Position numbers and translations under genes: made by a program
Shown here: one piece after another, positions 26,609 through 34,673 of the stretch
Layout: each line of letters begins with the position of its first letter
How positions within the stretch are numbered: the first letter of the stretch is position 1
Notes under the pieces: generated by a model
The model's database searches: none
What the model saw: only the letters and a program-made list of their open reading frames with translations
Told to the model about the DNA's origin: nothing
From: Methanocatella intestini
GTDB lineage: Archaea > Methanobacteriota > Methanobacteria > Methanobacteriales > Methanobacteriaceae
Assembly: GCF_002252585.1 (NCBI RefSeq)
Contig: NZ_NQLD01000004.1
DNA: 64,000 nucleotides
Direction: 5' to 3' (one strand)

Positions 26609-27946
26609 TTAAATATTTTCTTTTATGATTTTAACACAGGTTTCTTTAATTGCCTGAGCTTTTGTGCTGTCTTTAGACTCTAAAGTTATTCTGATATAAT
26701 CTTCAGTTCCTGAAGGCCTTACTAAAACCCAGCTGTCATCCTTGAAAGTTAATCTAACACCATCAATGGAATTAATTTCTTTAATATCGTCAAAACTGTC
26801 TTTCAATAAATCTTCCATGTTTTCCATGACTGCTGTTTTAGCTTCTTTAGAACAGGTTATTTTTTCACGGATATTGGGATAAGAAGGAATCTCTAAGAGC
26901 AATTCAGACAATTTGCCTTTGTTTGATACAAGTTCGGCCATTCTCAAACCTGAAAGTATGCCGTCAGGACACATGCAGAAATCAGGATGCAGCCATGTTC
27001 CTGAAGGTTCTCCTCCAAATGCAGCATCTTTTTCTATTATAACTTCAGCTACATTTACATCTCCGACTTTAGTTCTTAAAACATCGCCTTTTACAGATTC
27101 ATCCATACATAAACCTGCATCTACAGTAGTAACTATATCTCCATCAAATTCTTTAGACATCAATGCGAGTAAAGAGTCAAATGGTGAAATATTTCCGTTT
27201 TCATCAATTGTAATCATTCTGTCTGCATCTCCGTCATGAGCAATTCCCAAATCTGCTCCGATAGCTACTACAGTTTTCATTAAATTTTGCAGGTTTTCTG
27301 CATTTGGTTCTGGATTTCTTCCTGGGAAAAATCCGTCAGGCTGAGAATTGAGAGCTGTTACCTCACATCCAGCTTTTCTAAATACCAAAGGAGATATTTC
27401 GCTTCCAGCACCTGAAGCACAATCAATAACAACTTTTAATCCTGGTTTAATATTTACCATACTTACTAAATCATCAATGTATTTTCCTTTAATTTCTTCA
27501 TTAACTTTTAAGCTACCAACTTTATCCCAGCTTACTGAAGTGTAGGATTTGTTTGAATAGATTTCTTCAATTTCAGCTTCCTGAACTGATGTATATGCCA
27601 TTCCGTTAGAATTCCATATTTTAATCCCATTGTACTGTGAAGGATTATGTGATGCAGTTAACATTATTCCGGCATCTGCTCCTAATTTATCAGTAGCATA
27701 ACCTACTAAAGGAGTCGGAACCATACCTATTTTAATTACATCTACTCCGCTTTCAAGTAAACCTGCACAAATAGCCTGATCAAGCATTATATTAGTAGTT
27801 CTTGTATCATAACCTAAAACTACAGTTCCTTCATTACCTAAATAGTAAGCTAAAGATTTACCGACATTTAATGCAAGTTCACAGGTAACTTCAGAATTTA
27901 TTTTCCCCCGGATTCCTGAAGTTCCAAACAGTTTTTTAACAGCCAT
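26609..27946 (-). CDS. glmM: Phosphoglucosamine mutase (copy 2)
   Basis: This alpha-D-phosphohexomutase starts MAVKKLFGTSGIRG, with catalytic serine S99 in LTASHNPSQYNG, metal loop AHDGDADRM, sugar loop GGEPSGTW and the phosphate site RPSGTEDYIR. Placement next to glmU supports conversion of glucosamine-6-phosphate to glucosamine-1-phosphate. The start is ATG 27946, preceded by the GTTGAT-type ribosome binding site; a longer frame from 27982 would overlap apgM. It follows apgM by 13 bp and is probably co-transcribed with it. Confidence 0.9.
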   Translation of the reverse strand: MAVKKLFGTSGIRGKINSEVTCELALNVGKSLAYYLGNEGTVVLGYDTRTTNIMLDQAICAGLLESGVDVIKIGMVPTPLVGYATDKLGADAGIMLTASHNPSQYNGIKIWNSNGMAYTSVQEAEIEEIYSNKSYTSVSWDKVGSLKVNEEIKGKYIDDLVSMVNIKPGLKVVIDCASGAGSEISPLVFRKAGCEVTALNSQPDGFFPGRNPEPNAENLQNLMKTVVAIGADLGIAHDGDADRMITIDENGNISPFDSLLALMSKEFDGDIVTTVDAGLCMDESVKGDVLRTKVGDVNVAEVIIEKDAAFGGEPSGTWLHPDFCMCPDGILSGLRMAELVSNKGKLSELLLEIPSYPNIREKITCSKEAKTAVMENMEDLLKDSFDDIKEINSIDGVRLTFKDDSWVLVRPSGTEDYIRITLESKDSTKAQAIKETCVKIIKENI

Positions 27947-27959
27947 TAAATCAACTCTT

Positions 27960-29198
27960 TTAAGCTCCAAATTTATGAGCATAGTTCATTAAATCCATCA
28001 TGATATTCATAACATCAGATCCTCTAATTCTGCAAAGCCCTCCTTTTGCAACAGCTACTTCAGAGTATTCACAAACATCATCTACTCTTACTTCAGGACC
28101 TGTGATAATAACAGGTACTGGATCACCAGAATGGTTTAAAACAGAAATTGGAGTTGAATGATCAGCAGTTAAGAAAATATAAACATCTTCAAGTTTTTTA
28201 AGTTCGCTCATAACAACTCTGTCAACTTTTTCAATGAAGTCACGTTTTTCAATAGCCTGACCGTCATGACCTGCTTCGTCTGCTCCGTCAATGTTTATCA
28301 GGAAAAAGTCATGGTCTGAATTTTTAACCTGATCAAGGATAGTGTCTCTGATATTTTCCAAATTGGTGTCAATTCCACCAGTAACATCTTCCATTTCAAT
28401 AATGTCCATACCTGCGAATCTGCCTATTCCCATAATAAGACCTGTTTCAGCAATACATGCAGAATTAACTTCATATTTGTCATTTAGAGCTTCTACAACT
28501 GGAACTTCTCCTGCACCACGAGGAATGATAATATTTGCTGGAGGTTCATTGTTTTCTATTCTTTCCAAATTAACCGGATGGTCTTTAATCATTTCATAAG
28601 ATTTAGCTACTAATTTATTTAAGATATCTGCAGTTTTTTTAGCTTCTTCAGAATCGTCCAAAGCTATGACTTCTTTAGGTTTGTTTCCTTCCACTTTAGG
28701 ATCCGCATCACTTACTTTATCTGAAAGGCCTTCACCTCTCAATACTAAAACTGCTCTGTGGCCAGTTGATTCTTTAAAAATAATTTTAATGTCAGGATAA
28801 TCTTCCAGAACCATTGTATTTAACACTTCAACGATTTCATGAGTTCCCTCTCTGATTCTTCCTGCACGCCTGTCAGTAACTATACCATTTTCATCAGCTG
28901 TTGAGAAATTGCACCTGAATGCAATATCTCCAGGAATAACATCCACTCCAACACCAGCTGCTTCAAAAGGACCTCTTCCGGTGTATACTTCATATGGGTC
29001 ATAACCTAAAATAGATAAATGAGCAGTATCACTACCCGGTATAATTCCCGGAGCTATAGAATCCATAATTCCAGTTATACCATTTTTAGCCATTTCATCC
29101 ATGTTTGGAGTGTTAGCTGCTTGGAGAGGGGTTTGATTATCAAATTCTTTAAGTGGACGGTCCCCCATACCATCCATAACTAAAACTATTCCCTTCAT
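27960..29198 (-). CDS. apgM: 2,3-bisphosphoglycerate-independent phosphoglycerate mutase, archaeal type
   Basis: The protein is an alkaline-phosphatase-superfamily enzyme of the ApgM type, opening MKGIVLVMDGMGDRPL (metal Asp) with the nucleophile region in PGSDTAHLSILGYDP (Ser) and later metal ligands NIDGADEAGHDGQ and LTADHSTP. It interconverts 3- and 2-phosphoglycerate in glycolysis and gluconeogenesis. The length, 412, is normal. GGTGA precedes the ATG by 6 bases. It is the first gene of a pair with glmM, linking central carbon flow and amino-sugar synthesis. Confidence 0.95.
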   Translation of the reverse strand: MKGIVLVMDGMGDRPLKEFDNQTPLQAANTPNMDEMAKNGITGIMDSIAPGIIPGSDTAHLSILGYDPYEVYTGRGPFEAAGVGVDVIPGDIAFRCNFSTADENGIVTDRRAGRIREGTHEIVEVLNTMVLEDYPDIKIIFKESTGHRAVLVLRGEGLSDKVSDADPKVEGNKPKEVIALDDSEEAKKTADILNKLVAKSYEMIKDHPVNLERIENNEPPANIIIPRGAGEVPVVEALNDKYEVNSACIAETGLIMGIGRFAGMDIIEMEDVTGGIDTNLENIRDTILDQVKNSDHDFFLINIDGADEAGHDGQAIEKRDFIEKVDRVVMSELKKLEDVYIFLTADHSTPISVLNHSGDPVPVIITGPEVRVDDVCEYSEVAVAKGGLCRIRGSDVMNIMMDLMNYAHKFGA

Positions 29199-29257
29199 AA
29201 TGTCACCTTAATATAATACTTTTAAATATATTTTTCAATAGTTATAAAATTATTAGT

Positions 29258-29446
29258 CTAAAAACCTATTAAAGGTTTAATCATAACTTTAATTAAATTT
29301 GCAACAGAAAACAGTACAAGTATCTTAACCCAGGTACATTTATCCTTAAAAATCTCATCGCCATACCTGTGTTTATAATACACTGCAATAATTACTGCAA
29401 TAAGTGTTGAAACACCAATATCAAAATTAAACTCTGCCACGGACAT
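29258..29446 (-). CDS. Small two-helix membrane protein, unknown
   Basis: This 62-residue frame encodes two hydrophobic helices (around residues 11-24 and 42-60) joined by a charged loop (HRYGDEIFKDKCTWVK). It has no recognised family. It lies between apgM and the DUF92 gene on the same strand. The ribosome binding site is weak, so the frame is plausible rather than certain. Confidence 0.5.
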   Translation of the reverse strand: MSVAEFNFDIGVSTLIAVIIAVYYKHRYGDEIFKDKCTWVKILVLFSVANLIKVMIKPLIGF

Positions 29447-29482
29447 GATTTACTATCTGTTTTAACTTATTAAAATAATTAA

Positions 29483-30181
29483 TTAAACAAGTAAAATACC
29501 AATCAAAGCTCCGGTAATAGTAGCTATAAGATTTACATGTTCATTTGTAAGTAAATCTTTTCTCTCAAAGACTGCCCCAAGGATACTGTCCATAAAACAG
29601 CCTAATGTTCCTGGAATAACTGCTAAAATAACACCTAAAACAGGATCGTGAATAATTCCAAGCAAATAAGCACAAATACCAATAACCGCTGCACCAACCA
29701 TACCTGCAACAGTTCCTAAAACAGATACTGCTCCATCAGTTCCCGGTTCGACCTTTTTAAAAGTAGTAATTAATCTAGGCTGATGCAATACTCCTATCTC
29801 ACTAGCTAAAGTATCTGCTGTTGCAGTAGCTATTGCTCCAATAAATCCTCCGACAAATGATAAATAGTAACCGCCAAATGCTGCCATCATAACTGCTACA
29901 ATACCATTTGAAATAACATTTTTAGTAGTCCTTCTACCTTCAAATTCTCCTAAAGATTTTTTATATGATTTTGAGAATTTTGTAGCTACCAAACTTAAAA
30001 TAAGGAATATCAAAATTAATAATAACCAGTTAAATCCCGCTGAAAAAATAATGATAATACCCATAACAATCATAACAACTGATCCAAGAGCATCTAAGGA
30101 TTTTCTTTTGTATGTTAAGAACCCTAATAAAAATAGAATTAAAACATAACCCCAATTAATCATTATTAACTTTTCAACCAT
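29483..30181 (-). CDS. DUF92/TIGR00297 membrane protein (VTE6-like)
   Basis: The protein has about six membrane helices and the DUF92 core: ATADTLASEIGVL, then PGTDGAVSVLGTVAG and FMDSILGA. The eukaryotic relatives TMEM19 and VTE6 include a phytyl-phosphate kinase, so an archaeal role in phosphorylating isoprenoid alcohols or phosphates for lipid synthesis is plausible but unproven. The ATG at 30181 is preceded by GTTGAT. It is divergent from the LemA gene. Confidence 0.8.
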   Translation of the reverse strand: MVEKLIMINWGYVLILFLLGFLTYKRKSLDALGSVVMIVMGIIIIFSAGFNWLLLILIFLILSLVATKFSKSYKKSLGEFEGRRTTKNVISNGIVAVMMAAFGGYYLSFVGGFIGAIATATADTLASEIGVLHQPRLITTFKKVEPGTDGAVSVLGTVAGMVGAAVIGICAYLLGIIHDPVLGVILAVIPGTLGCFMDSILGAVFERKDLLTNEHVNLIATITGALIGILLV

Positions 30182-30275
30182 ATTATCAACATAATAGTAT
30201 TTCTAAAGAATAATATAAAAATCTACCTAATTTTAACCATATAATTAATATAATATATTAACCATAATTTATCTT

Positions 30276-30908
30276 ATGAGAACATTATATAAGATAATTA
30301 TTGTACTGGCTATCTTATTTGTAAGTATTGAAATGGGACATATCATCCCTGGAAGTTCCGTTTATGTTTTAATTATATTAATAATCCTTGCAGGAATCAT
30401 CAGCTACACCATTTCAATTTACAATGACTTAGTGACTAAAAGAAACCAGGTAAAAAGTTCCTGGAGTAAAATTGATGTTCAGTTAAAAAGAAGAACTGAT
30501 TTAATTCCGAATTTAGTGGAAATTGTTAAAGGTTATGCCCAACACGAAAAAGAGACATTCAGTCAGGTAAGTCAGGCTAGAGCTTCACTAATGAATGCAA
30601 GAAATATTGATGATATACAGAAATCCAATTCTCAGCTATCCAGAAGTCTTGTTAATCTATTCGCAATAGCTGAAAGGTATCCTGAACTAAAAGCCAATAC
30701 AAACTTTTTAAATTTACAGGGACAACTACAAGAAAGCGAAGATAAAATAGCTACTTATAGAGAAAGGTTCAATAATTTTGTTTTGGTCTACAACAACAGC
30801 TGTGAACAGTTTCCAGGTAATTTAGTTGCACAGCTATTTGGATTTAAAACTGCGAACTTTATTGAAATTCCCGAAGATGAAAAAGCTGTGCCGAAAGTGC
30901 AGTTTTAA
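30276..30908 (+). CDS. LemA family protein
   Basis: One or two N-terminal hydrophobic helices are followed by the LemA coiled-coil domain with its signature blocks KRNQVKSSWSKIDVQLKRR, DLIPNLVEIVKGYAQHEKE and RYPELKANTNFLNLQGQL. LemA proteins are found widely in bacteria and some archaea; their function is not established, though membrane-stress roles have been suggested. The gene is monocistronic, and a T-rich run after the stop is a likely end of transcription. Confidence 0.92.
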   Translation: MRTLYKIIIVLAILFVSIEMGHIIPGSSVYVLIILIILAGIISYTISIYNDLVTKRNQVKSSWSKIDVQLKRRTDLIPNLVEIVKGYAQHEKETFSQVSQARASLMNARNIDDIQKSNSQLSRSLVNLFAIAERYPELKANTNFLNLQGQLQESEDKIATYRERFNNFVLVYNNSCEQFPGNLVAQLFGFKTANFIEIPEDEKAVPKVQF

Positions 30909-30949
30909 TTTTTTTTATAACGAAATATAACAATGTGATATACTGAAAT

Positions 30950-30986
30950 GAAAAAAAATAAGTAAAAGTATTTAGTTCAATACTTT
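30950..30986 (-). terminator. Terminator of the eS1 gene
   Basis: On the minus strand AAAGTATT and AATACTTT pair over 8 bp with a 6-base loop that includes the eS1 stop codon. A run of eight T follows about 8 bases downstream. Confidence 0.65.
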
Positions 30987-31553
30987 ACTTTTGATAATTT
31001 CCACTCTTTTGAGAGGGTAGATTTTTTTAGCATTGTGGTAAACTTCAGATGCTAATTTACCGTTTACAACAAGTTTTATTAATTCATCGAAAGATTTTTC
31101 TGCTGCAGTTTCAGCCAATAAATCATTGATAACTTGTCTCATGTATTTTTGTTGGGAAGATTTAGCCCTTCTGGTAGTTACTGCAAGTACATGAAGTTTA
31201 ACTTTACGGTCATCTTTAGTTTTAACAATAGAAGAAGCATCGATTCTACTGGTTCCCCTTCTAATCATACTTCTTACATAATCAGTAGTAGTTTTGTGAC
31301 CAGTGAATTTGGTGTTTGCAACATCTCCTGCTACATTGTCAATTTCAAATCTGAGTTTGATGTACTGTTTGGAAAAGTCACCGGACAATTCCCTCATAGT
31401 AACTTCTACTCCCCTACCAATAAGGTAATCAGGATCTCTTGCTGGAGTTTCTCCAATTTCTTTGTCTTCAAAGTTTACTGGTGTTTTAATAGTATACCAG
31501 GATTTTTCTTTCCATGTATCACGTACTCTACGCCTTGTTTTTGCTTTTGCCAT
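30972..31553 (-). CDS. rps3ae: 30S ribosomal protein eS1 (S3ae)
   Basis: The sequence is a full-length archaeal S3ae/eS1, starting MAKAKTRRRVRDTWKEKSWY and continuing with PDYLIGRGVEVTMRELSGDF and the later TTRRAKSSQQKYMRQVI. It is a component of the small subunit platform. It is transcribed alone. Its 5' region contains a 7-bp palindrome (31641-31655) that might act in the leader. Confidence 0.97.
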   Translation of the reverse strand: MAKAKTRRRVRDTWKEKSWYTIKTPVNFEDKEIGETPARDPDYLIGRGVEVTMRELSGDFSKQYIKLRFEIDNVAGDVANTKFTGHKTTTDYVRSMIRRGTSRIDASSIVKTKDDRKVKLHVLAVTTRRAKSSQQKYMRQVINDLLAETAAEKSFDELIKLVVNGKLASEVYHNAKKIYPLKRVEIIKSKVLN

Positions 31554-31640
31554 TATATCAACCTTTTATAGTTTTTCCGTAAATTTCTATTATCATTAAA
31601 AATATAGCTATCGCTATAGTAAATTTAAAAAATAGCCTAC

Positions 31641-31655
31641 CAAATACTGTATTTG
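31641..31655. repeat. Palindrome upstream of the eS1 gene
   Basis: CAAATAC-T-GTATTTG is a perfect 7-bp dyad, 88 bases before the eS1 start codon. It could be a protein-binding site in the promoter or leader. With only one base between the arms it would not form a normal RNA hairpin without opening the stem. Confidence 0.45.
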
Positions 31656-31979
31656 TTAAATCAAACACAACACAGAATATAAAATAAGATTATAATTGAT
31701 TATAGTTTTATAATCCGTTAATCGACTACTGTGAGTTCTACTCACTTATTTTAAAGAATAATTCATTATAAAGTTTTAAATTATTAAAACCCGCCCTTAA
31801 AGGTTACTATTACTTTTTTTCTTCATGATATATAAAGCTTGTTAAAGGATTAAAGATTTATTCCATATAACTTATAACATCAGTTATTACAAACTTAAAC
31901 AAAAAGAATGATTATAATATCATTTTAAAATAGTAAAAACTCATTAAAACAAAATAAAAATATGATTTCATAACACGGA
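31656..31979. other. AT-rich intergenic stretch with a short dyad
   Basis: No gene was found between the eS1 upstream region and the hypothetical gene at 32007. The only structure noted is GTGAGT-TCT-ACTCAC at 31731-31745, a perfect 6-bp dyad. The rest is AT-rich sequence with several TATA-like strings. Confidence 0.4.
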
Positions 31980-31985
31980 CCGGAA

Positions 31986-32011
31986 AATAAGGAGCATTAA
32001 AACTCCTTATT
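31986..32011 (-). terminator. Terminator overlapping the stop of the membrane-anchored protein gene
   Basis: AATAAGGAG and CTCCTTATT form a perfect 9-bp stem with an 8-base loop. On the minus strand the stem starts at the TAA stop codon and is followed by TTTT within CTCCTTATTTTCC. Confidence 0.75.
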
Positions 32012-32384
32012 CCATACTAGGCAAATATTTTTGGTCTGAAGCATAGCTGGATCCAATTAATTTTCCATTAGAAGTATTATACTGTCTAAAACCACCATCA
32101 GAATAAGTTACTTCACGATAATAGCTGCCGTCGTCTGCCTGATAATTATATTTTACCACTTCACTTACAACATAAACTCCTGAATCAGATGATGGTTTTG
32201 GCTGACTGTTATCATTTGTATTGTTTGCAGTTGTGTTATTAGTTAAATTTTCAGCAGTGCAGTTAGTATATGACATATCGTCTTCATCATCATGGAAATC
32301 ATCCACGAAAGCAATTGCAAATGCTATAATGCATGCCCCAGCAATAATTGCGCAAATTATTATAATCAAATCCTTAGATTCCAT
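32007..32384 (-). CDS. Membrane-anchored extracellular protein, unknown
   Basis: One N-terminal hydrophobic helix (about residues 5-25) is followed by an acidic patch (FVDDFHDDEDD), an Asn/Thr-rich linker with several N-glycosylation sequons (NLTNNTTANNT), and a Tyr/Asp-rich C-terminal domain (DDGSYYREVTYSDGGFRQYN). This is the plan of an externally exposed, probably N-glycosylated anchor protein. The ATG at 32384 is preceded by GGAGG. A broken paralogue with a similar REV-x-Y-x-DG motif lies at 48704-49018. No function is known. Confidence 0.7.
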   Translation of the reverse strand: MESKDLIIIICAIIAGACIIAFAIAFVDDFHDDEDDMSYTNCTAENLTNNTTANNTNDNSQPKPSSDSGVYVVSEVVKYNYQADDGSYYREVTYSDGGFRQYNTSNGKLIGSSYASDQKYLPSME

Positions 32385-32411
32385 TAAAACAACCTCCAAT
32401 TAATTTTTTAA

Positions 32412-32486
32412 AAGCCCATATGGGGAGTCGAACCCCAGACCTATTGATTACGAGTCAATCGTTCTACCATCTGAACTATATAGGCT
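32412..32486 (-). tRNA. tRNA-Thr (CGT anticodon)
   Basis: The minus strand folds into a cloverleaf: acceptor AGCCTAT with ATGGGCT, anticodon loop CTCGTAA between ATTGA and TCAAT, and T arm TGGGG-TTCGACT-CCCCA with discriminator T. The CGT anticodon reads threonine ACG. There is no intron, and CCA is not encoded. Its first 11 bases are shared with the 3' end of the upstream membrane-protein gene. Confidence 0.93.
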
Positions 32487-32829
32487 TAATTATTACATTT
32501 GTAATTAAGTAGTATACAAACATTCCGATAAAATAACATAAAACATCCCACCAATCAGAAACACTGCCAGGTCTTAAAAAAATAGCCAGATATTCCCCTA
32601 AAAAAGACAGACCTACTGTAATTACAAACAAGTATTTAAAGGACATTACTTGAGTATTTGACCTGTATAATGAAATGCTGTTTATTAAAGCAAAAAATAA
32701 AGGCACAGCTAGTAAATCATTTAGATAATTATTGAAAAACGGAATTCCCAAATTCTTTAAAACCAACTGATTCAAACTATAAATAGCTAATGTGCCAATT
32801 ACTATCACAATATTTGTTTTATTTTTCAT
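32476..32829 (-). CDS. Small VanZ-like membrane protein overlapping tRNA-Thr
   Basis: The protein has 117 residues and four predicted hydrophobic helices. The last block, SDWWDVLCYFIGMFVYYLI, resembles the D-x-x-D-hydrophobic-Y/N-x-x-G pattern of VanZ-like proteins; the assignment is tentative. The coding sequence ends KPI-stop inside the 5' end of tRNA-Thr, so both products would come from one transcript and tRNA 5' processing would cut the mRNA's last codons. Its start lies one base after the stop of a 22-residue peptide, indicating translational coupling. Confidence 0.7.
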   Translation of the reverse strand: MKNKTNIVIVIGTLAIYSLNQLVLKNLGIPFFNNYLNDLLAVPLFFALINSISLYRSNTQVMSFKYLFVITVGLSFLGEYLAIFLRPGSVSDWWDVLCYFIGMFVYYLITNVIIKPI

Positions 32830-32830
32830 A

Positions 32831-32899
32831 TTATCCTAAAATAGAAAATATCACTAGTGCAATAAGCACTCCTAAAATAATAGTACATAATTCTTCCAT
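32831..32899 (-). CDS. 22-residue hydrophobic leader peptide
   Basis: A short frame encodes MEELCTIILGVLIALVIFSI plus LG, a single hydrophobic helix after an acidic start. It ends in TAA one base before the ATG of the next membrane gene (TAATATG). A TATA box (TTTATATA, minus strand 32929-32922) is centred about 26 bases before its ATG, the spacing of a leaderless mRNA. It may be a real microprotein or a translational leader for the following gene. No homologue is known to me. Confidence 0.5.
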   Translation of the reverse strand: MEELCTIILGVLIALVIFSILG

Positions 32900-32921
32900 A
32901 ATACTAATATTGTGATTATCA

Positions 32922-32929
32922 TATATAAA
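32922..32929 (-). promoter_or_regulatory. TATA box for a leaderless transcript
   Basis: TTTATATA on the minus strand is centred about 26 bases from the ATG of the 22-residue peptide. Transcription is therefore expected to begin at or next to that start codon. Confidence 0.55.
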
Positions 32930-32955
32930 ACTTGTTAAAAAAATAAAAAGAAAAA

Positions 32956-33279
32956 TTAGCTATTCATAAAATTATAGTGATCAATATATCTTTGTAAAAC
33001 CTCCTCAACAGGACCTTCATCACTAACCAGTTTAATACCTGCATCTTCTGCTTTAATTTTAGATTTGAATCCGTGCTGAGTAGAAATTATAACATCACAG
33101 TCACTGCATTTTTGAATAACATCTCCACCCTGATGTTTAGCATTCTTATCAATAGCTACTTTTCTTGTTTCAACAAAATCAAATTTATCATCAACTACAT
33201 CATAAATAGCTAATGATACTGCTTTTCCCAAATGCAAATCAACAGCATCTCCGTTAGAAGATGCAAGTGCAATTCTCAT
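32956..33279 (-). CDS. NifX/NifB-type dinitrogenase cofactor-domain protein
   Basis: The 107-residue protein belongs to the small stand-alone NifX/NifY/NifB-C-terminal family (PF02579 type), opening MRIALASSNGDAVDLHLGKA and containing CSDCDVIISTQHG. In archaea such proteins occur apart from nitrogenase and are thought to bind metal or Fe-S cofactors. The true start is ATG 33279. The preceding GTTGAT is the ribosome binding site and also overlaps the end of the upstream flavoprotein gene (TAA, one base, ATG). The pair is one operon and probably works together. Confidence 0.85.
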   Translation of the reverse strand: MRIALASSNGDAVDLHLGKAVSLAIYDVVDDKFDFVETRKVAIDKNAKHQGGDVIQKCSDCDVIISTQHGFKSKIKAEDAGIKLVSDEGPVEEVLQRYIDHYNFMNS

Positions 33280-33280
33280 T

Positions 33281-33850
33281 TTAATCAACTAATTTTTTAA
33301 TTATATTGGCAACATTTTGCCCAAATAACTTAATAGTGTCTATTCCTTCACTGTCATCTAAAGCTGTACCTTCAGGACCTGCAAATACCATATTCCAGTA
33401 AGTGCTTCCAGCTATTATCATATTGTTAATTGGGAAAAACATTGTCATTTCCTGTAAGGTTAAAGTTTGCCCACCGCGTCTTGCAACAGCAATCGGACCT
33501 CCAACCATCCAGTCTAAAAATTTGTCATTTCCTCTTGAAACTTTACCAATCCTTTGAAGAGCAGCCATCATATCTCCTCTTGCAGTTCCAAAGTAAACTG
33601 GTGCTGCAGGAATAAATCCGTCAGCATGTCTGATTTTTTCAATGACTTCCTCTAAACCATCATTTAAAACACAGTTTCCAGTTCCGGCACATCCGTTACA
33701 TGCAATACAGGACTGTATCTGTTTTCCTCTTAAAGATATGATTTCAGCTTCAACACCATTTTTCTTAATTTCTTCAGCACAAACTTCCAGAACATCCTGA
33801 GTGTTGCTGTTAGCTCGTGGACTAGAATTTAATAATATAACTTTTGCCAT
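33281..33850 (-). CDS. Iron-sulfur flavoprotein (flavodoxin-like NADPH-dependent FMN reductase family)
   Basis: The flavodoxin-like fold starts MAKVILLNSSPRANSNT, where the NSSPR loop binds FMN phosphate. A compact cysteine motif CIACNGCAGTGNC (CX2CX2CX5C) follows near residues 48-60 and would bind a 4Fe-4S cluster, as in methanogen iron-sulfur flavoproteins (Isf). Isf proteins pass electrons from ferredoxin and can reduce O2 or peroxide. The following NifX-type gene is translationally coupled. The redox partner is not visible. Confidence 0.85.
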   Translation of the reverse strand: MAKVILLNSSPRANSNTQDVLEVCAEEIKKNGVEAEIISLRGKQIQSCIACNGCAGTGNCVLNDGLEEVIEKIRHADGFIPAAPVYFGTARGDMMAALQRIGKVSRGNDKFLDWMVGGPIAVARRGGQTLTLQEMTMFFPINNMIIAGSTYWNMVFAGPEGTALDDSEGIDTIKLFGQNVANIIKKLVD

Positions 33851-33908
33851 AACATCAACCTAAATAAAATTTTGTTAATCAAATAATAAATCTTTTGGAA
33901 AAAAGAAT

Positions 33909-34667
33909 TTAAACTTCAGCACCGTTTAAAGCATGCTGGCAGGGACAGTCAAAATCATCATCCAAATGCTTAATAATTTCATAAATTAAAACCATCAAAT
34001 CTTCCTCTTTAGCTTTAACCATTTCAAATACTTCATCAATAGTTAAATTATCCTGTGAAATTCCAGATGCATAATTTGAAACTATGCAAATTGAGTTATA
34101 ACAGATTGCCCTTTCACGAGCAAGTGTTACTTCAGGAACTCCAGTCATACCTACCAGATCTCCTCCAAGAAGTTTGAACATTTTAATTTCAGCAGGTGTT
34201 TCAAATCTAGGCCCCTGTGTACAGACATATGTTCCTCCAGTAATAACTTCACCGCAATCAGCTATTATATCCCTTAAACGGCTGCAATAAGGTTCAGTTA
34301 CATCTACATGAACAACATGGTCTTCAAAGTAGGTTTTGTCTCTGTTTTCGGTAAAATCTAAAAAGTCATCAGGAATTACAAATGACCCCGGAGGCATTTC
34401 CAGATTCATAGATCCGACAGAATTGGTAGCTATTATCTGTGTAACTCCAACATTCTTAAGTGCATCAATATTAGCTCTGAAATTGATTTTATGTGGAGGA
34501 ATACTATGTCCTGAAGCATGTCTTGGAATGAAAACTACTGTTTTATTAAATATATCTAAAACAGAAACTTCAACGTCCCCATAATCTGTTTTAACTAATT
34601 TTTTTTCAACATTATCTGCCTTTTGAGTTATTTCGTAAACTCCACTGCCGCCAATAATTCCAATCAT
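33909..34667 (-). CDS. mtnP: S-methyl-5'-thioadenosine/thioinosine phosphorylase
   Basis: A purine nucleoside phosphorylase family member of the MTAP type: MIGIIGGSGVYE, FIPRHASGHSIPPHKINFRANI, GTYVCTQGPRFETPAEI and MTGVPEVTLARE. In Methanocaldococcus the orthologue prefers methylthioinosine, formed after deamination of MTA, so MTIP is a real alternative here. The C-terminal DCPCQH adds two cysteines. It lies 6 bp downstream of rtcB on the same strand and is likely co-transcribed. It recycles the methylthio by-product of SAM use. Confidence 0.9.
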   Translation of the reverse strand: MIGIIGGSGVYEITQKADNVEKKLVKTDYGDVEVSVLDIFNKTVVFIPRHASGHSIPPHKINFRANIDALKNVGVTQIIATNSVGSMNLEMPPGSFVIPDDFLDFTENRDKTYFEDHVVHVDVTEPYCSRLRDIIADCGEVITGGTYVCTQGPRFETPAEIKMFKLLGGDLVGMTGVPEVTLARERAICYNSICIVSNYASGISQDNLTIDEVFEMVKAKEEDLMVLIYEIIKHLDDDFDCPCQHALNGAEV

Positions 34668-34673
34668 CTTATC

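Noticed and set aside
32412..32486. tRNA-Thr as an attachment site for an integrated element
   Set aside because: No integrase gene and no duplicated tRNA 3' end were found nearby; flanking genes look chromosomal.
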